This document shows, one piece after another, positions 45,960 to 58,367 of a DNA stretch of 64,000 bases. Each line of letters begins with the position of its first letter. Positions within the stretch are counted from its first letter, which is position 1. Made by a program: the position numbers and the translations under genes. The notes under the pieces are model-generated. The model worked only from the letters and a program-made list of their open reading frames with translations, had not been told where the DNA came from and did not search any database. This stretch comes from Quercus robur. Its lineage: Eukaryota; Streptophyta; Magnoliopsida; Fagales; Fagaceae. The stretch covers positions 9,847,974 to 9,911,973 of the forward strand of contig NC_065536.1 of the NCBI RefSeq assembly GCF_932294415.1, written 5' to 3'.

Positions 45960-48900
45960 ATGAGGGTGTTATCATGGAACTGTCGGGGTTTAGGGTCATC
46001 CCCGGCAGTCCGGCTTCTCTCCGACGAAGTGAGGTCAAAAAACCCAACTTTGGTGTTCCTTATGGAAACCAAAGCCGGAGTGAATCGGATGAAAGGTTTA
46101 CGGCAGAAGTTGGAATTAACACAGGGCATTACGGTACCAAGTGATGGGCGAAGCGGGGGTCTGGCGATGATGTGGCATGAGGGTGAGGCGGTGTGCTTGA
46201 AGAGCTGCTCAAATACCCACATCGATGTGGTGGTGCAAGGTGAAGGCGGGGCAAATCCGTGGAGGGCAACAGGCTTTTACGGCCAACCCGACGCTAGTAA
46301 AAGGTACATTTCTTGGGATCTTTTGGTGGCTCTGAAAAATCAGTGTGACATGCCTTGGGTGGTATTTGGGGATTTCAACGAAACTCACCCCGATGAAAAG
46401 CTGGGTTGGTTGGACCGGGATGCAATCCAAATGCAAAATTTTAGGAATTGTTTGAGTTATTGTGGATTGTTTGATCTGGGTTTTGTGGGGCAACGATTCA
46501 CGTGGTGCAATGAAAGGTTTGGGGAGCAGAGAACGTTGGTGAGATTAGATAGGATGCTGGCACAGGTCCGGCATGTCTCTATGGCAGCATCAGACCACTG
46601 TCTGCTTGATTTGTCGCTTAGGAAGAGCAGTCCCTCAAAGCCGAAGAAAAGGAGATTTGTGTTTGAGGCGATGTGGGTTAGGGACGAAAGGTGTAGAGAA
46701 GTGATCGAGTCGGCGTGGGAGTCTTACCAGGACGTTACAAAAGATAGCATTGTCGACAAAATCATAAGATGTCAAGCTCAACTTAAATGGTGGAACCAGC
46801 GAGAGTTCGGGAATGTGAATACAAGGTTGAAACATTTAAAGGAAAGATTGCAATTCCTAGAAGCACAGAATCTGCTCAATGAGACAGCAAGCGAAATCCG
46901 AGGATTAAGGAAAGAAATAAATGAGACATTGCAAAGAGAGGAAGTGATGTGGAATCAAAGGTCAAGGGCACTTTGGCTGAAGTGTGGGGATAGAAATACG
47001 AAGTTTTTTCATGCAGCTGCTTCTCAATGACGAAAGAAAAATAGGATTGATGGGATTACTGAAGAAGGGGTTCGGTATGAGAGGCAGGAGGATATTGAGA
47101 GGGTGATTCTTGGGTACTTCTCAAACATTTTTAGCTCGAACCATCCAAGCTCTTTTGATGCATGTTTGAGTGCAGTGACGCCTCGGGTCACCCAAGAAAT
47201 GAACTGTGAATTGTCGAGACCTTTTAGGGAGGAAGAGATTAGAGTGGCATTGAACCAGATGCACCCAACAAAGGCTCCCGGCCCCGACGGTATGTCTCCA
47301 ATTTTTTTCCAAAAATATTGGGATGTGGTGGGTCAGTCTGTAGTAAATTGTGTTCTCAAAATTCTGAATACGGGTGTTATGCCGAAGGGCTTAAACGAAA
47401 CATACATATGCCTTATCCCAAAAGTTGATTGTCCTCAAAATATTACTGAATTTAGACCAATAAGTTTATGTAATGTTGTGTACAAAATTGTTTCCAAAGT
47501 GCTTGCGAACAGGTTGAAGAAGATCCTACCGAATGTGATAGATGAGTCTCAAAGCGCATTTGTCCCGGGAAGGCAGATCACAGATAATGTGTTAGTGGCA
47601 TTTGAGACGATGCATTGTATCAATCAAAGGAGGAAAGGCAAAAAAGGTCTGATGGCTATTAAGCTCGACATGAGCAAAGCCTATGATAGGGTCGAGTGGG
47701 CTTTTTTGGAGGCAATAATGAGGAGATTGGGTTTTCAGGAAGGGTGGATCAGGCTGATCATGTTGTGTGTATCCACAGTTTCCTATTCTGTGCTAATCAA
47801 TGGGGAACCAAAAGGCAATATCATTCCAACAAGGGGGCTGCGACAAGGGGATCCGATATCCCCCTACCTTTTTCTACTGTGTGATGAAGGCTTAACTGCT
47901 ATGCTGAGAAGGGAGGAGAGGGAAGGGCTGATAAGCGGAATTTCAGTGTGTCGAGGGGCACCTAGGATCTCTCACCTCTTGTTTGCCGATGATTGTATAA
48001 TTTTTGGGGAGGCATGTGTAAAGGAAGGAAATAGGGTGCTAAAGGTTCTATCAGACTATGAAAAGGAGTCGGGGCAAAAATTGAACAGAGAGAAGACGTC
48101 GGTCTTCTTTAGCAAGAATACATGTGGAGCTGTCCAAGAGGAAATAAAAACTAGCTTTGGGGCACAAATTATTCATAAGCATGAAAGGTATTTGGGATTG
48201 CCTACCCTAGTGGGGAGGGGAAAAAAGAAGGCGTTTAACCGTATAAAGGATCAAGTTGGGAGGCGGATAGAGGGGTGGAAGGGTAAGTTGCTATCTGCAG
48301 CAGGAAGAGAGATTCTTATTAAAGCGGTGGCTCAAGCAACAACGACATATACTATGAGTTGCTTTAAACTTCCGGATTCCCTGTGCAAAGAGTTAAACTC
48401 CATGGTTAGCCAATTTTGGTGGGGGCAAAGAGACAAAGAAAGGAAGATGGCGTGGATGTCTTGGGAGAGGCTTTGCACACCAAAATCGGAGGGTGGAATG
48501 GGGTTTAAAGATTTAAGGGCCTTTAATATGGCGCTTCTTGCAAAGCAAGGGTGGCGGCTTAAGCAAAATCCAAATTCTCTTTCCCATAGAGTGTTTAAAG
48601 CCAAGTACTTTGCGGGGTGTTCATTCATGGAGGCACAGGTAGGAAAGAAGCCATCCTACGTATGGAGGAGTATCATGGCAGCAAGGGAAACCATCGAGGT
48701 TGGCTCGAGGTGGATTGTGGGGAATGGGAAAAGCGTGAAGATTTGGCGTGATAGGTGGCTGCCTTCACCAGAGACATTCAAAGTGACGAGTCCCCAAGGA
48801 CTGGGCACGGAGCTGGAGAGGGTGGATCAACTCATTGACAGTGAGTATGGAGGGTGGAAAACAGATTTGATCAAAAAGACATTCTTTCCTCTGGATGCGG

Positions 48901-50051
48901 AAAAAATCCTTAGTATCCCTTTGAGCCCACGGCTGCTAGAGGACTCTGAGGTGTGGGCTTGGTCAAAAAATGGCCTTTTTACGGTTAGGAGTGCTTATAG
49001 GGTGGCCTTAAAGCTGTTGCAGAAGTCAGGTTCCTCCTTAGAAAGAGGAGAAGGGTCAGACAAAGATAAAATGTCTCAGTTTTGGCAAGGAATTTGGAAG
49101 CTGGAATGTCCAAATAAAGTAAAACATTTCTTTTGGAGGGCTTGTAGGGATATCTTGCCAACTAAATTCCTTTTGGCTGCAAGGAAAGTTTGTACTGATG
49201 ACAGGTGCGACATGTGTGGTGGCTCTGAGTCTTCTGGTCACATTTTATGGGACTGCAAGTTTGCAAAGGAGGTTTGGAAGGAAGCTGAGCTCGGGCTGCT
49301 TGTGCTAAATCACCCAATAAGGGATTTTGTGGATGTAGTTTGGGCGTTGAGAGAAAGAAAGGTGGATTTGGATTGGGTTTCTTTTGCTATTACGGCGTGG
49401 CTCATTTGGAACAATAGAAATAGTTTCAAACATGAGGGGAAGTCCAAAGAGGCGAAGAGAATTGCTAAGGAAGCCCGTGAGCTGGTGAAGGAAGTGCAAG
49501 AAAGTTAGAATCCAAGTTCGCAGAGAATGGCATTGGGCTGCAACCAATGGAAACCTCCGTCAAAGGGGAGGTATAAGGTAAATGTGGATGGGGCGGTATT
49601 CGCGAAGATAGGGTGCTGTGGTGTTGGGGTGGTCATTAGAAATGAGGAAGGACTGTTAATGGGGGCAATGAGTAAAAAAGTTCATTTCCCCCTTGGGGCC
49701 ATGGAGGTTGAAGCGATGGCGATGGAGGAGGGAATTCAGCTGGCTAGGGACTTAGGACTGAAGGATATTGATATGGAAAGTGATGCTCAAGTGGTAGTGT
49801 TGGCTGTTGGAGGAACTGACCCAGGCCCGTGCTCAATACAGAAAATTGTGGAAGGGGCGAAACAGGGGCTGTCTGCTTTCAGCTCGTGGAGTTGTTCTCA
49901 TGTGCACAGACAGAGCAATATGGCTGCTCATCTTATGGCTAAGGAAGCTAGTAATGTACAAGAATGTCTAATTTGGGTGGAAGATACCCCCAGTGTTATT
50001 GTATCTCAAATTCATATGGATGTTACTGCATTGGACAGTTGTCCTAAGTAA
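45960..50051 (+). pseudogene. LINE ORF2 (endonuclease, reverse transcriptase, RNase H), copy E
   Basis: One frame runs for about 1,364 codons, interrupted only by TGA at 47028-47030 and TAG at 49506-49508. Endonuclease: MRVLSWNCRGLGSSPAVRLL, VVFGDFNETHPDEKLG, ASDHCLLDL. Reverse transcriptase: FRPISLCNVVYKIVSKVLAN, KLDMSKAYDRVEW, GLRQGDPISPYLFLLC, HLLFADDCIIFGEA. Zinc finger: CDMCGGSESSGHILWDC (about residue 1085). RNase H (about 1200-1335): YKVNVDGAVF, AMEVEAMAMEEG, DMESDAQ and VHRQSNMAAHLMAKEA. The Asp-Glu-Asp and the final conserved block are all present. Absence of frameshifts suggests a recent insertion. Confidence 0.93.
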
Positions 50052-50099
50052 TGAAAGTTTAGTACTGGTTTACTATCAAAAAAAAAAAAAAAAAACAGA

Positions 50100-50706
50100 T
50101 GGCTCTATTTGGCATGTGTGTATAGTTCAAGGAGCAAATTGTCAAAATAAAAGTTTAGGAACACGTGCACATTGAAAGTTTTGGCAATGCCATGGATTTA
50201 AAAAAAAAAAAAAAAAATTTATTAGAACATCTATCAATTTATTTATCTAAATCAAATCGTTAAATCCCTTATGAAACTCTAAAAAATCAAATGACTAAAT
50301 TTTTGTGAAATTTATTTATTTTATCATTATCTATCTTATATTTTTTCTGGTTGAACTATACTTTATAACTAATAACTAATTAAAGACTTGTGAGTTGCAT
50401 TGTTTTTGTCATGAATTTATAGAATAAATAATTTTATTGAGAAATAATAACTAAATTTAACATAATTCCGGTAGCTGCTTTTCAAGAAGTTCATTTGTTT
50501 TAATAGGTTCCTGTATTCATTCAAATTTCCAAAAGATAAAGATATATCATATTGCAGTTAGGGCATTGAAGTTTGGGTAGTTCTCTTCTCAACACACAAT
50601 TTGTTTTGACCAATAGTTACTGAACAGTATGCCGCCAATTTGTGTGCTACATCTCGAGTTTGCACGCCATCTTGCAAAGGTGATCACGCAACATCTAAAC
50701 TGCCAT
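50100..50706. other. Intergenic AT-rich stretch
   Basis: It has a second A-run at 50199-50216 but no gene or element boundary that I can support. Confidence 0.4.
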
Positions 50707-50709
50707 TTA

Positions 50710-51511
50710 GGGTGCGTTTGAATCGGCTTCAAATCAATTCCAGAAATCAATTTCCGGAAAATCACTACGTTTGGCTGTCACGGAAAATATCATTTTCCGG
50801 AAATTGATTTCCTGTTGACCGAAATTTTCACCCTTGACCACGGAAATGAATTTCTGCCTTCATTTTCACTTCAAAGGATTTCCGGAAAAAGAGAGAGAGA
50901 GAGCGCGCGCGCGAGAGGAGATCGACGCTTAATGTAACATGCTTCGCGACGACGGCGATCGACCAGTCTGACGACGGCGATCGACGCTTCGCGAGATCGC
51001 GCCGTCGATCGCGATCTCGCCTTCGCGAGATCGCGTCGGATCGAGATCGCGATCGACGGCGCGATCTTGCGAAGCGTCGTTCGCGAGATCGCGCCGTCGA
51101 TCGCGATCTCGCCTTCGCGAGATCGCGCCGGATCGAGATCGCGATCGACGGCGCGATCTCGCGAATGCGAGATCGCGACGTTGTTCGCGATCTCGCCTTC
51201 GCGCGATCTTGCCTTCGCGAGATCGCGCCGGCGAGATCGCGATCTCGCGAACGCGATCGGGATGACGTTTTCTGGATTTATGAACGCGATCTCGCGAACG
51301 CGATGACGTTTTCTGGATTTTTGTTTTCTGGGTTGTGGCTTGTGTCTGGATTTGTGATTTCCTTTCTTCTTTTCCAAACACTAGAAAATATTTTCTGAAA
51401 AATATTTTGAAATGCAACCAAACACACAGAAATATTTTCCTTTTCCAGAAATTAGCATTTCCGGAAAATATGTATTTTCCGAAAAATGTTTTACGGCAAC
51501 CAAACACAGCC
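50710..51511. mobile_element. PIF/Harbinger-type MITE with GC-rich core
   Basis: The left end GGGTGCGTTTGAATCGG faces the right end, whose reverse complement is GGCTGTGTTTGGTTGCCG. TTA lies directly outside both ends (50707-50709 and 51512-51514), the 3-bp target of PIF/Harbinger elements. Subterminal regions repeat CCGGAAAAT/ATTTTCCGG words in both orientations. The core is the TCGCGA array. There is no transposase. Confidence 0.85.
50890..51310. repeat. CpG-rich palindromic array of TCGCGA/GATCGC words
   Basis: About 420 bp consist of permutations of GCGATCTCGC, CTTCGCGAGATCGC, GATCGACGGCGCGATC and TCGCGA. Both strands read alike, so the array is full of overlapping inverted repeats. Two roughly 110-bp units (about 50987-51079 and 51087-51165) are nearly identical. 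Open frames here on either strand (Arg/Ser-rich) arise from the repeat and are not genes. Confidence 0.95.
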
Positions 51512-51516
51512 TTATT

Positions 51517-52450
51517 AAAGCATCTACACTGGTGCTTCTAAAATCTTCTAAAATGCAAAAAAGGACAAAATTTACACAATTTTCCTTCAAAATTGCCCAC
51601 ATTAATGGGCGTAAAAATATGCATATTTGCACCATATGCAAAATTACTGTAGCTGTGTATAATATATATATATATATATATATATTTTATCTCTCCTCTG
51701 TCAGACTACTTCATCCCAACGTTCACAACAACCCAGCAAAACATAAGAAAAAGAAGGAAGAAGCCGAGGATAACCACCCAACCACCAATTTACCACCACC
51801 ACCACCTAACCAACACCAACACAAATCATTTGAACAGTTGATAATCCACCACAAAGTTGACCCAAAATCAACGGAAAATTAAACCAGAATCAACACAAGC
51901 AACTAGAAAACCCAACTCAAAATCAAGCCAAACACACCAGAAAACCCAACTCAAAATCAATCAAAACTCACTGAGAAACCTAACTCAAAAACAGTCTAAA
52001 CCCACTGGGAAACCCAACTCAAAATCAATTCAAACCCACCGGAAAACCATCCCAAACCAAAATTAATTCAAACCCACCGAAAAATCAATTCAAAACCACT
52101 GGAAAATCAAAACCAAACCAAAAACCCACGTGAAAAAACCCTACGGAACTGCTACAGCTGCCGATCTACTGCCACTGTCGCCACTGATCTGCTGCCGCTA
52201 CTACCGCCGATCTGCTGCCGCTCTGCCACCGGATCTGCCGCCGTGTGTGAGTATTTGAGAGAGGAAAAGAGTTGAGGGAGGAATGAGAGAGAGACTTTTG
52301 GATTAGACTGATGAAAGATACGGTAACTGAGAATTAATAAATAAGTAATAAAAAAAGAGAGATATTAATAAGTAATAAAAATAAATAAATAATATTATTT
52401 AAATAGAATAGATCGTAATTGTGGGTGTTTTGGAAAAGTGATAATGTAAA
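51517..52450. other. Repeat-rich stretch with a TA microsatellite, minisatellite and codon-like GCC repeats
   Basis: A TA run lies at 51662-51686. At 51890-52090 about six units of 34-39 bp repeat AAACCCAACTCAAAATCAAT...CAAACCCACCGG. At 52150-52240 CTGCCGCTACTACCGCC-type repeats occur. The start AAGCATCTACACTGGTGC looks like a MITE end, but its partner is not visible. L1 copy F inserted at its right side. Confidence 0.55.
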
Positions 52451-52451
52451 A

Positions 52452-52462
52452 TAGAAAAAGTA
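52452..52462. repeat. Target-site duplication of L1 copy F
   Basis: TAGAAAAAGTA is identical to 54036-54046. Confidence 0.9.
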
Positions 52463-54035
52463 AGTTTTTTTTTTTTTTTTTAATGTAAATACTGAACTTA
52501 TATTAAACTTCAAACCAAAATAGATACATCATGGATTAAAGCTTGCTCAAGAAAGTAAGGATTACCTTCCATCTAAGTTTCAAAATTAATAATGCCTAAA
52601 GCATATTTAGCTAATAAATAGGCGGGTCTATCTCTTAATGTGAGAAAAATAAACCCTGTAGCAGGACCCACAAACCATTAAAACTCCTCTGATCACGGAT
52701 TCCACAGCAGCATGTGTAGTAGAGAGTCCACGTAAAGCATTAAAGACCACTAGTGAATCTCCTTCCAACTTAAAATCATAGACACCAACCTCCCTCACAA
52801 ACTTCACACCTTCCTCCCAAGCCTTTACCTCAGCTTCCAATGGACCCAACGGAGCATTGATTTTCTTGCTTATCGCAGCCACCACCTGACCATACGAGTC
52901 ACGGATTAAAACCCCAACTCCAACTGATTTCCGCGAGGCAAAAACTGCTCCATCTACATTGACCTTATACCGTGAAGCAGACGGAGGAGCCCAGGCCACC
53001 ACTTGGTTACGAACAAGCTTTGGAAGGCCCATGTTTGCTTCATTAAATTCCTAAAGGCACTGCTTCGTCGCATGGACTAACTCCTTCCCATTTTTCTTCT
53101 TGCCTCCGTGTCTAACTTCATTCCAGTTGTGCCATACCGCCCAAGCAATCATCATCACCTCTTTGGCCGAATCCTCATCTAGGTTTTCAGACATCAGTAA
53201 CAACCACATCAAATCTTGGAAAGACCGAACCCTGTGCAGCTTAAAGTTAAAATGGAGCTTCGAATTCTACCACATGTCCTGAGCTCGACGACATGACCAC
53301 AACAGGTGGCCCTCCGATTCAGCTTCTTCATTGCACTCATCACACCGATCCTCATGTATCACTCCCCGCCTCACCAAGTTTACTTTCGTGGGCAAAATTC
53401 CTTTAACTGCTCTCCAGGCAAAATTCCTTTAACTGCTCTCCAGGCAAAATGACGGACCTTACACTTCCAAGCGCCACAGGTTCCTCCAAAACTTACGGGT
53501 TCTGCCATTATCTAAGCTTGAGCCACTTCGTTCAGCCCTTGCTTGATCCATCGCTAACCTGTAAGCACTGCGCACACTAAAAACACCATTAGAAGATAGA
53601 GCTCAAATCAGCTTGTCCTTTGGTAGCTGTAGGCTTATGGGAATGCTTTTAATCAGCTCCGCTTCATGAGGTAGAAACACTGCATCTAAAGCTCCACCTT
53701 TCCAACCAGCCAATTCCGGATCAATAAACTCGCTAACCCTTGTATCTTCATGTAGGAAAAGCTTTGGTGAGATATTCACCATTCCCCACAGACCACCTAA
53801 GACCTTGCTGCACAATGAATTGAGCCGCCATAATACTCCTCCAAGCATACGAAGGATTATGATCCACAGAGGCATGAACAAAATCAGTTTGGGGAAAGTA
53901 TCTAGCTTTGTAAACTCGGTACACTAGGGAATCCTTCTTAGTTTGCAACAACCAGCCCTATTTAGCAAGCAAAGTAAGATTGAATTGTTGCAACTCTCGA
54001 AAACCCATACCACCCACATCTTTAGGCTCGCAAAG
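52463..54035 (-). mobile_element. 5'-truncated L1 with RNase H (copy F)
   Basis: The T-tail (52465-52481) lies beside an 11-bp target-site duplication. From high to low coordinates it encodes the end of the reverse transcriptase connector (FVHASVDHNPSYAWRSIMAA), the zinc finger (CDECNEEAESEGHLLWSC) and RNase H. Frames are broken, including by a 26-bp tandem duplication at 53391-53442. It is the same subfamily as copy E. Confidence 0.92.
52628..53032 (-). pseudogene. LINE RNase H domain, copy F
   Basis: RYKVNVDGAVFASRKSVGVG, PLEAEVKAWEEGVKF and KLEGDSLVVFNAL carry the first three acidic residues of RNase H in the right spacing. The C-terminal block runs into a shift near 52640 (YFSHIKR, where the family has HV.R..N..AH.LA). 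The rest of the polyprotein upstream is shifted, so this is a domain relic. Confidence 0.85.
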
Positions 54036-54049
54036 TAGAAAAAGTAGAT

Positions 54050-54925
54050 TCTTAGTATAAAATAGACAGAAAATTTGACCAGACCAATGCCGTTACTCTT
54101 ATAGAGAAATTCAGGGCATTCAAAAATATGATATCTCTTATGATATTATGCTAGGCGTGACTAGTTGGGAGTAATTATTCAAAAAGAGAACATGAATAAA
54201 TTATTATAGTTTTTTTTTTTTTTTTTGGGGGAACAAACTCACACATATAAGGAAAAGAGAAAGATGTTCTAACTTCTAACACAAACGCGCACCACAAACT
54301 CTACTAAAAAATTATGATAACTTTTAAAATTTTATTATGGTACTTGTGTATTTTAATCTTGAGAAAAGTTAACTAGTATCCTAAAGATATTGATTAAAAA
54401 AAAATTTAAAAAACTTTTTATGAAAAAAGTAATAAATAATTTATTTTTTAACAGTTTTTATATTTCTCATTAAAGTTATATCAATACTTTTTTAAAATGG
54501 CCCATCAACAAATGTTTTAAGGGCTTATTTTAATTGGACCCTTTTTATTTTATGCTTTGGCCCCTTAATAAACAATCCTTGATTCATTCCAGCATACTCA
54601 ACCAAAAAAAAAAAAAAGGGAAGCAAATTGCAATTTGATACAGAAACTTTTATTCTATTTATTAAAGGAGATAATGAGCCACTTGAACCTAAACTTTTGG
54701 CGTTCGAAAGCCATGTTTTTAGTGCCATGATCAGAGCATCAATATCAAACCAAGCTTGATGCTATGTTCACAACTCACAAGAATCACAATTAGCTTCTGT
54801 TATATTTTTGGGCAGCCCATCCAAAAGTCTCAAAAGAATACTGAGTCAGTAAACATAAAAAAATTTGGATCCACAGAGTCAGCCCATAAACTTGGTCCCG
54901 ATGGTTTCGAATTAGCACTTGAAAA
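54050..54925. other. Intergenic, nothing recognised
   Basis: AT-rich with T and A homopolymers. No gene is seen. Confidence 0.4.
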
Positions 54926-54929
54926 TTTG

Positions 54930-55393
54930 TTAGGCCCACAAATACTCAAGCGAACAGCCCATGAATTTGGTCTATGTGGCTGACCAAATAAACATTTGGG
55001 AGCAATTTAAACTGGTCCCACAGATTCAACTCCAAAGGCCATTAAAGTGGCCCACAGTTTAATGAAATCAACCAAATAAACAAAAGCATTTTTGTGAAAT
55101 TAAAGACTGATTGGGTTCCATTTAGTTGATAAAGAACTATAATTAGGAGCAAATGTTATAAATTTAAACTCTCTATTTAAAAGAAAAAAAAAATACTTTG
55201 CTTTGTCCTCCTACCTAGACCTATTGAAAGTCATAATGTGGCCCACAATAAATGTACTGCTAAAGATAATCTGAAAAACCATAAAGATATTCCGAAAAAC
55301 CATCTCACTTTTTTCACCATTTTGTAGAAAAGAAACATTAAGCAAAGGGATTACAGGGCCATCCAAATCAAAGAAACAAGGATTGAAGCAACG
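54930..55393. repeat. Segmental duplication, copy Y, left part
   Basis: It matches 40430-40819 and ends at GAAGCAACG-TTA, where the TTA-flanked element begins. The remainder is at 61257-61555. Confidence 0.87.
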
Positions 55394-56282
55394 TTAGAGC
55401 ATTCTCATCAACAATTGTAAAAATTTTAACATTTATAATCTCAAAACACTACTTTTACAATTTTAACATCTCATTTTACAATATACCAAACATCAAACAT
55501 TCTATTTTTTTTACAACTTCATTTAAATATATTTTTTTAATATTTTTATTCATTTTTTTTTTAATTTCTCACCATCCCTCTGTCTCTCTCTCCCACTATC
55601 TCTCCATCTTTCTCAACCCATGGCACAACCCACACCCATGGCTAGCCACTGCCAGCCACCACCGCAGCCCAGCCTCACCACAATACTAACAGCCACAACA
55701 GCCACCACCCACCCACTCCGATCTTAACCCCAACCAAAACCCACCACCACTAGACGTGGCAAAACGGGTGGGTCAGTCGCAGGTCATAACGAGTTGCAGG
55801 TCGGGTCGTATTTTTCAAACAAGTTTTTTTTTTTTTTTTTTTTTCAATTACAAAAATAAATCAATGACAACTTGTTTAGAGAGAATGAATAAAATTAATT
55901 AAGCAGATGAATTGCACTTAATGCCACTTGTTAATATTCTTCCAATTTTGATAGTTTTGATCATGACAAAAATTATTTATAGTCATAAATTCATGATGAA
56001 AAAAGTCTTCAATGTTAATAGTTCACTATCAAAATGCATATAATTACAAGTTTACATCTTCAAAAAGAGATAGATCTTAAAACAAACAAAACAAGTAAGC
56101 CCGCAAAGTAACAACTTGTTAATATTCTTTCTTTTGGATGTTTTTATGGTTTTTTGAAGCATGAAATTCTTTTATTTTATTATTAAGATTTGGATCTTTT
56201 GGGGGTGATAGATTGTGAGCAAAGGAGGAGCTCAGATTAAAAAAAAAGGAACAAAGTTTTTTGTAGCCTGGGTGAAGGCAGA

Positions 56283-56437
56283 TTTTTTTTATGGACGAAC
56301 GAAGAAATTCTTTGTAATTCGTAATGGCTCTTTATCATCAGACCAAGATGCCATTTGGTATTTGGTGTAGGTGGGGATTGAACCCCAAATCACTTATTCA
56401 ACCATCATAGATTTTACTAATTGAGCTAACCACTAAG
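56283..56437 (-). mobile_element. tRNA-derived SINE
   Basis: Read on the minus strand it has an A-box-like GGTTAGCTCAATTAGTAAA and a B-box GGGTTCAATCCCC about 45 bases later. The body continues CTTGGTCTGATGATAAAGAGC and ends in an A-run (T-run at 56283-56290). The head resembles a decayed tRNA gene, but the body has no tRNA 3' half. It would be transcribed by RNA polymerase III. Confidence 0.75.
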
Positions 56438-56602
56438 TTTAGTCAATTTGAATGTGTATGTTATAACTTATAAACACATGCTAATTTAATTTATTTCGTT
56501 AGCTAGTTAAATATTGTTATATAAGTGATGAATAAATTAGTCATTAGTTGAATGTATTCAAAATTTATAATGAATATACACTTTGAATATGTATACCTAT
56601 AG

Positions 56603-56603
<1 letters not shown>

Positions 56604-56636
<33 letters not shown>
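56604..56636. repeat. (TG)n microsatellite
   Basis: About 16 uninterrupted TG repeats. Confidence 0.95.
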
Positions 56637-56639
<3 letters not shown>

Positions 56640-56656
56640 ATTTTATTTTTTTATAA

Positions 56657-57074
56657 TCTCTATATATTAAGACGATTCAAAAAGTTAGTTATGGTTTCAA
56701 AAAATGTCAAAAACACCCCTAATCTAATTAGATAATCCTTATTTCTAAAAAATAAAAATGGGGTTAAAATTGTAATTCAACAAAATTCAAAAAAAAAAAA
56801 AAAAAAAACTACTAGAGAAATTTTTTTTCCTAAAAATTAGCACTCTCTATAAATATATCTCACATACATTTGATGCATTTTTTCCTAAAAAGTAGCAAAC
56901 ACTAAACCAGCCAGTTTACTCCATTTTAAATTCTAAATTTTAGTTTCTTAAAAATTTCTTCATGTGTAATTTCACTTACAATAGATAAATTCGAATTGAA
57001 AAATTACTTTAAACTCAAAAAGAAAAAAGAAAAAAAGGCTCATCGCACGTGCAAAGCGCATATGATGATGCTAG
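56657..57074 (+). mobile_element. Small non-autonomous Helitron
   Basis: The 5' end TCTCTATATATTAA follows an A, and the 3' end is CTAG followed by T. A GC-richer weak hairpin (GCACGTGCAAAGCGCATATG) sits about 10 bases before the end. These are the standard plant Helitron termini. There is no Rep/helicase, and the length is 418 bp. Confidence 0.7.
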
Positions 57075-57079
57075 TTTTA

Positions 57080-58365
57080 TTATGAGTTTGTGATTCTTAT
57101 TATATAAGATACAAAAGAATAAAAAATCGAATCACAACACGATTCATGTTTTGACAATTATGTTTGCAATTATTATACCAAAATAAATTCAAAGTTAGCT
57201 TTCTTTTTTTTTATTTTATTAAAAAAAAAAATCTAAAGTTAACTAATTGCCTATACTAAAAAAGCTTGGCATAGTGCATGAATACCATGCAGCCACCTAT
57301 AAGCCAAGTCAACAAAACATTTAAAGTATCTGCTCAAAAGGAAGGAGCTAATCCCTATAATTTATTACCATTTTTTGACCCTGGACAAAACTTATCACCG
57401 TCTACAACTAGTATTGACTCTATTGAATGAGATTTTATTATTTTATTATTTTATTATTTTTTATTTAATGGTTGTCTTGACAGCCTTGTGTTGTCTTGTC
57501 TCTCATGTCACTCATGTCCGTGATTTGTGAGCTCTTATTGGTTGTGATGAAATAGTCTTCAGCAAAAAAAAAAAAAAAAAAAAAACTCAAATAGTCATTC
57601 TCTCATGTCATGTCTTAACTTGTTTATAACTTTATATCTATAATATATTGACTATTGTTAACGACAAATTTTTCACACCACATGGCTTCATTTCATTGGC
57701 GACCCGCATCACGTTAACACTATCATGGATTTTGGGAAAATCTCTTCTAAAGTCCAAAAGAGCCCATATTTACACAAAAAGGGCGTCAAAGCCCATGGTT
57801 TAAGCTCATAGCACATCATCTCATTTTTGGCTCATGATCCAAGCTTATGAGTCTTATTGCAGGAATCTTAGGAGTCGTGGTTTGGAGGGTCAAGAAGTAT
57901 ATTTAGTAAAGCTCCAGTGGTTCAAAGTTGATAAAGGAAAGCATGTTGCTTGGCATGTCTTCCCTGATTCCCTGAACTCTAACGGGTCAGTGTGCAATAA
58001 GTAGCATTTGGTAAGCCTTCCATATCACATAACACTTAAAATGATAAAACTCTCCATGCTCTTTACATAAAAATTAATGTTCATCATATAATATAAGTTT
58101 AAAAATGTAATTATAGTATTTCATATAAATTATATTATTATCATCTAAATCAATTCCAAACACATGGCTAAATATATATTAATATCTCATATCTAGCATT
58201 AAATGCTCTCCTTGCTCTCCAAGATTTGGTTAAAATACAAAAAGACCATAATTACATCTCTAAAACTTCATCAAATATCAACTAACTAGTCTATTACTCA
58301 CCAAAATTATATATGAACTAAGCATATAATTTTCCAAAAGAAGAAACTTAGCCAAAAATACCAAC
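57080..58365. other. hAT interior, nothing recognised
   Basis: AT-rich with A-runs (57565-57586). No coding region is seen. Confidence 0.4.
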
Positions 58366-58367
58366 AG

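Larger units (their letters stand above)
45272..50095 (+). mobile_element. L1-type LINE with C-terminal RNase H (copy E), 4.8 kb
   Basis: The order is the ORF1 C-terminal part, ORF2, then an 18-base A-tail (50078-50095). AAACAGAT at 45264-45271 and 50093-50100 is a likely target-site duplication, though its first bases merge with the A-tail. It is 5'-truncated within ORF1. It belongs to a different subfamily from copies A-D: ORF1 and ORF2 do not overlap, and an RNase H domain is present. Confidence 0.92.

Noticed and set aside
45554..46222. Several minus-strand frames over the LINE ORF1/ORF2 junction
   Set aside because: They are shadows of the plus-strand LINE coding region, with Pro/Ser composition only.
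50871..51507. Arg/Ser-rich open frames of 168-192 codons on the minus strand (SR-protein-like)
   Set aside because: They are read-throughs of the TCGCGA/GATCGC array. All frames are open because the repeat lacks stops, and there is no real RS domain context.
51857..52066. Open frame with repeated KPNSKS phrases
   Set aside because: It is a translation of a 34-39 bp minisatellite, with no start context or similarity.
56350..56440. tRNA gene on the minus strand
   Set aside because: A-box and B-box are present, but the cloverleaf cannot be completed and an unrelated body follows, so it is a SINE head.
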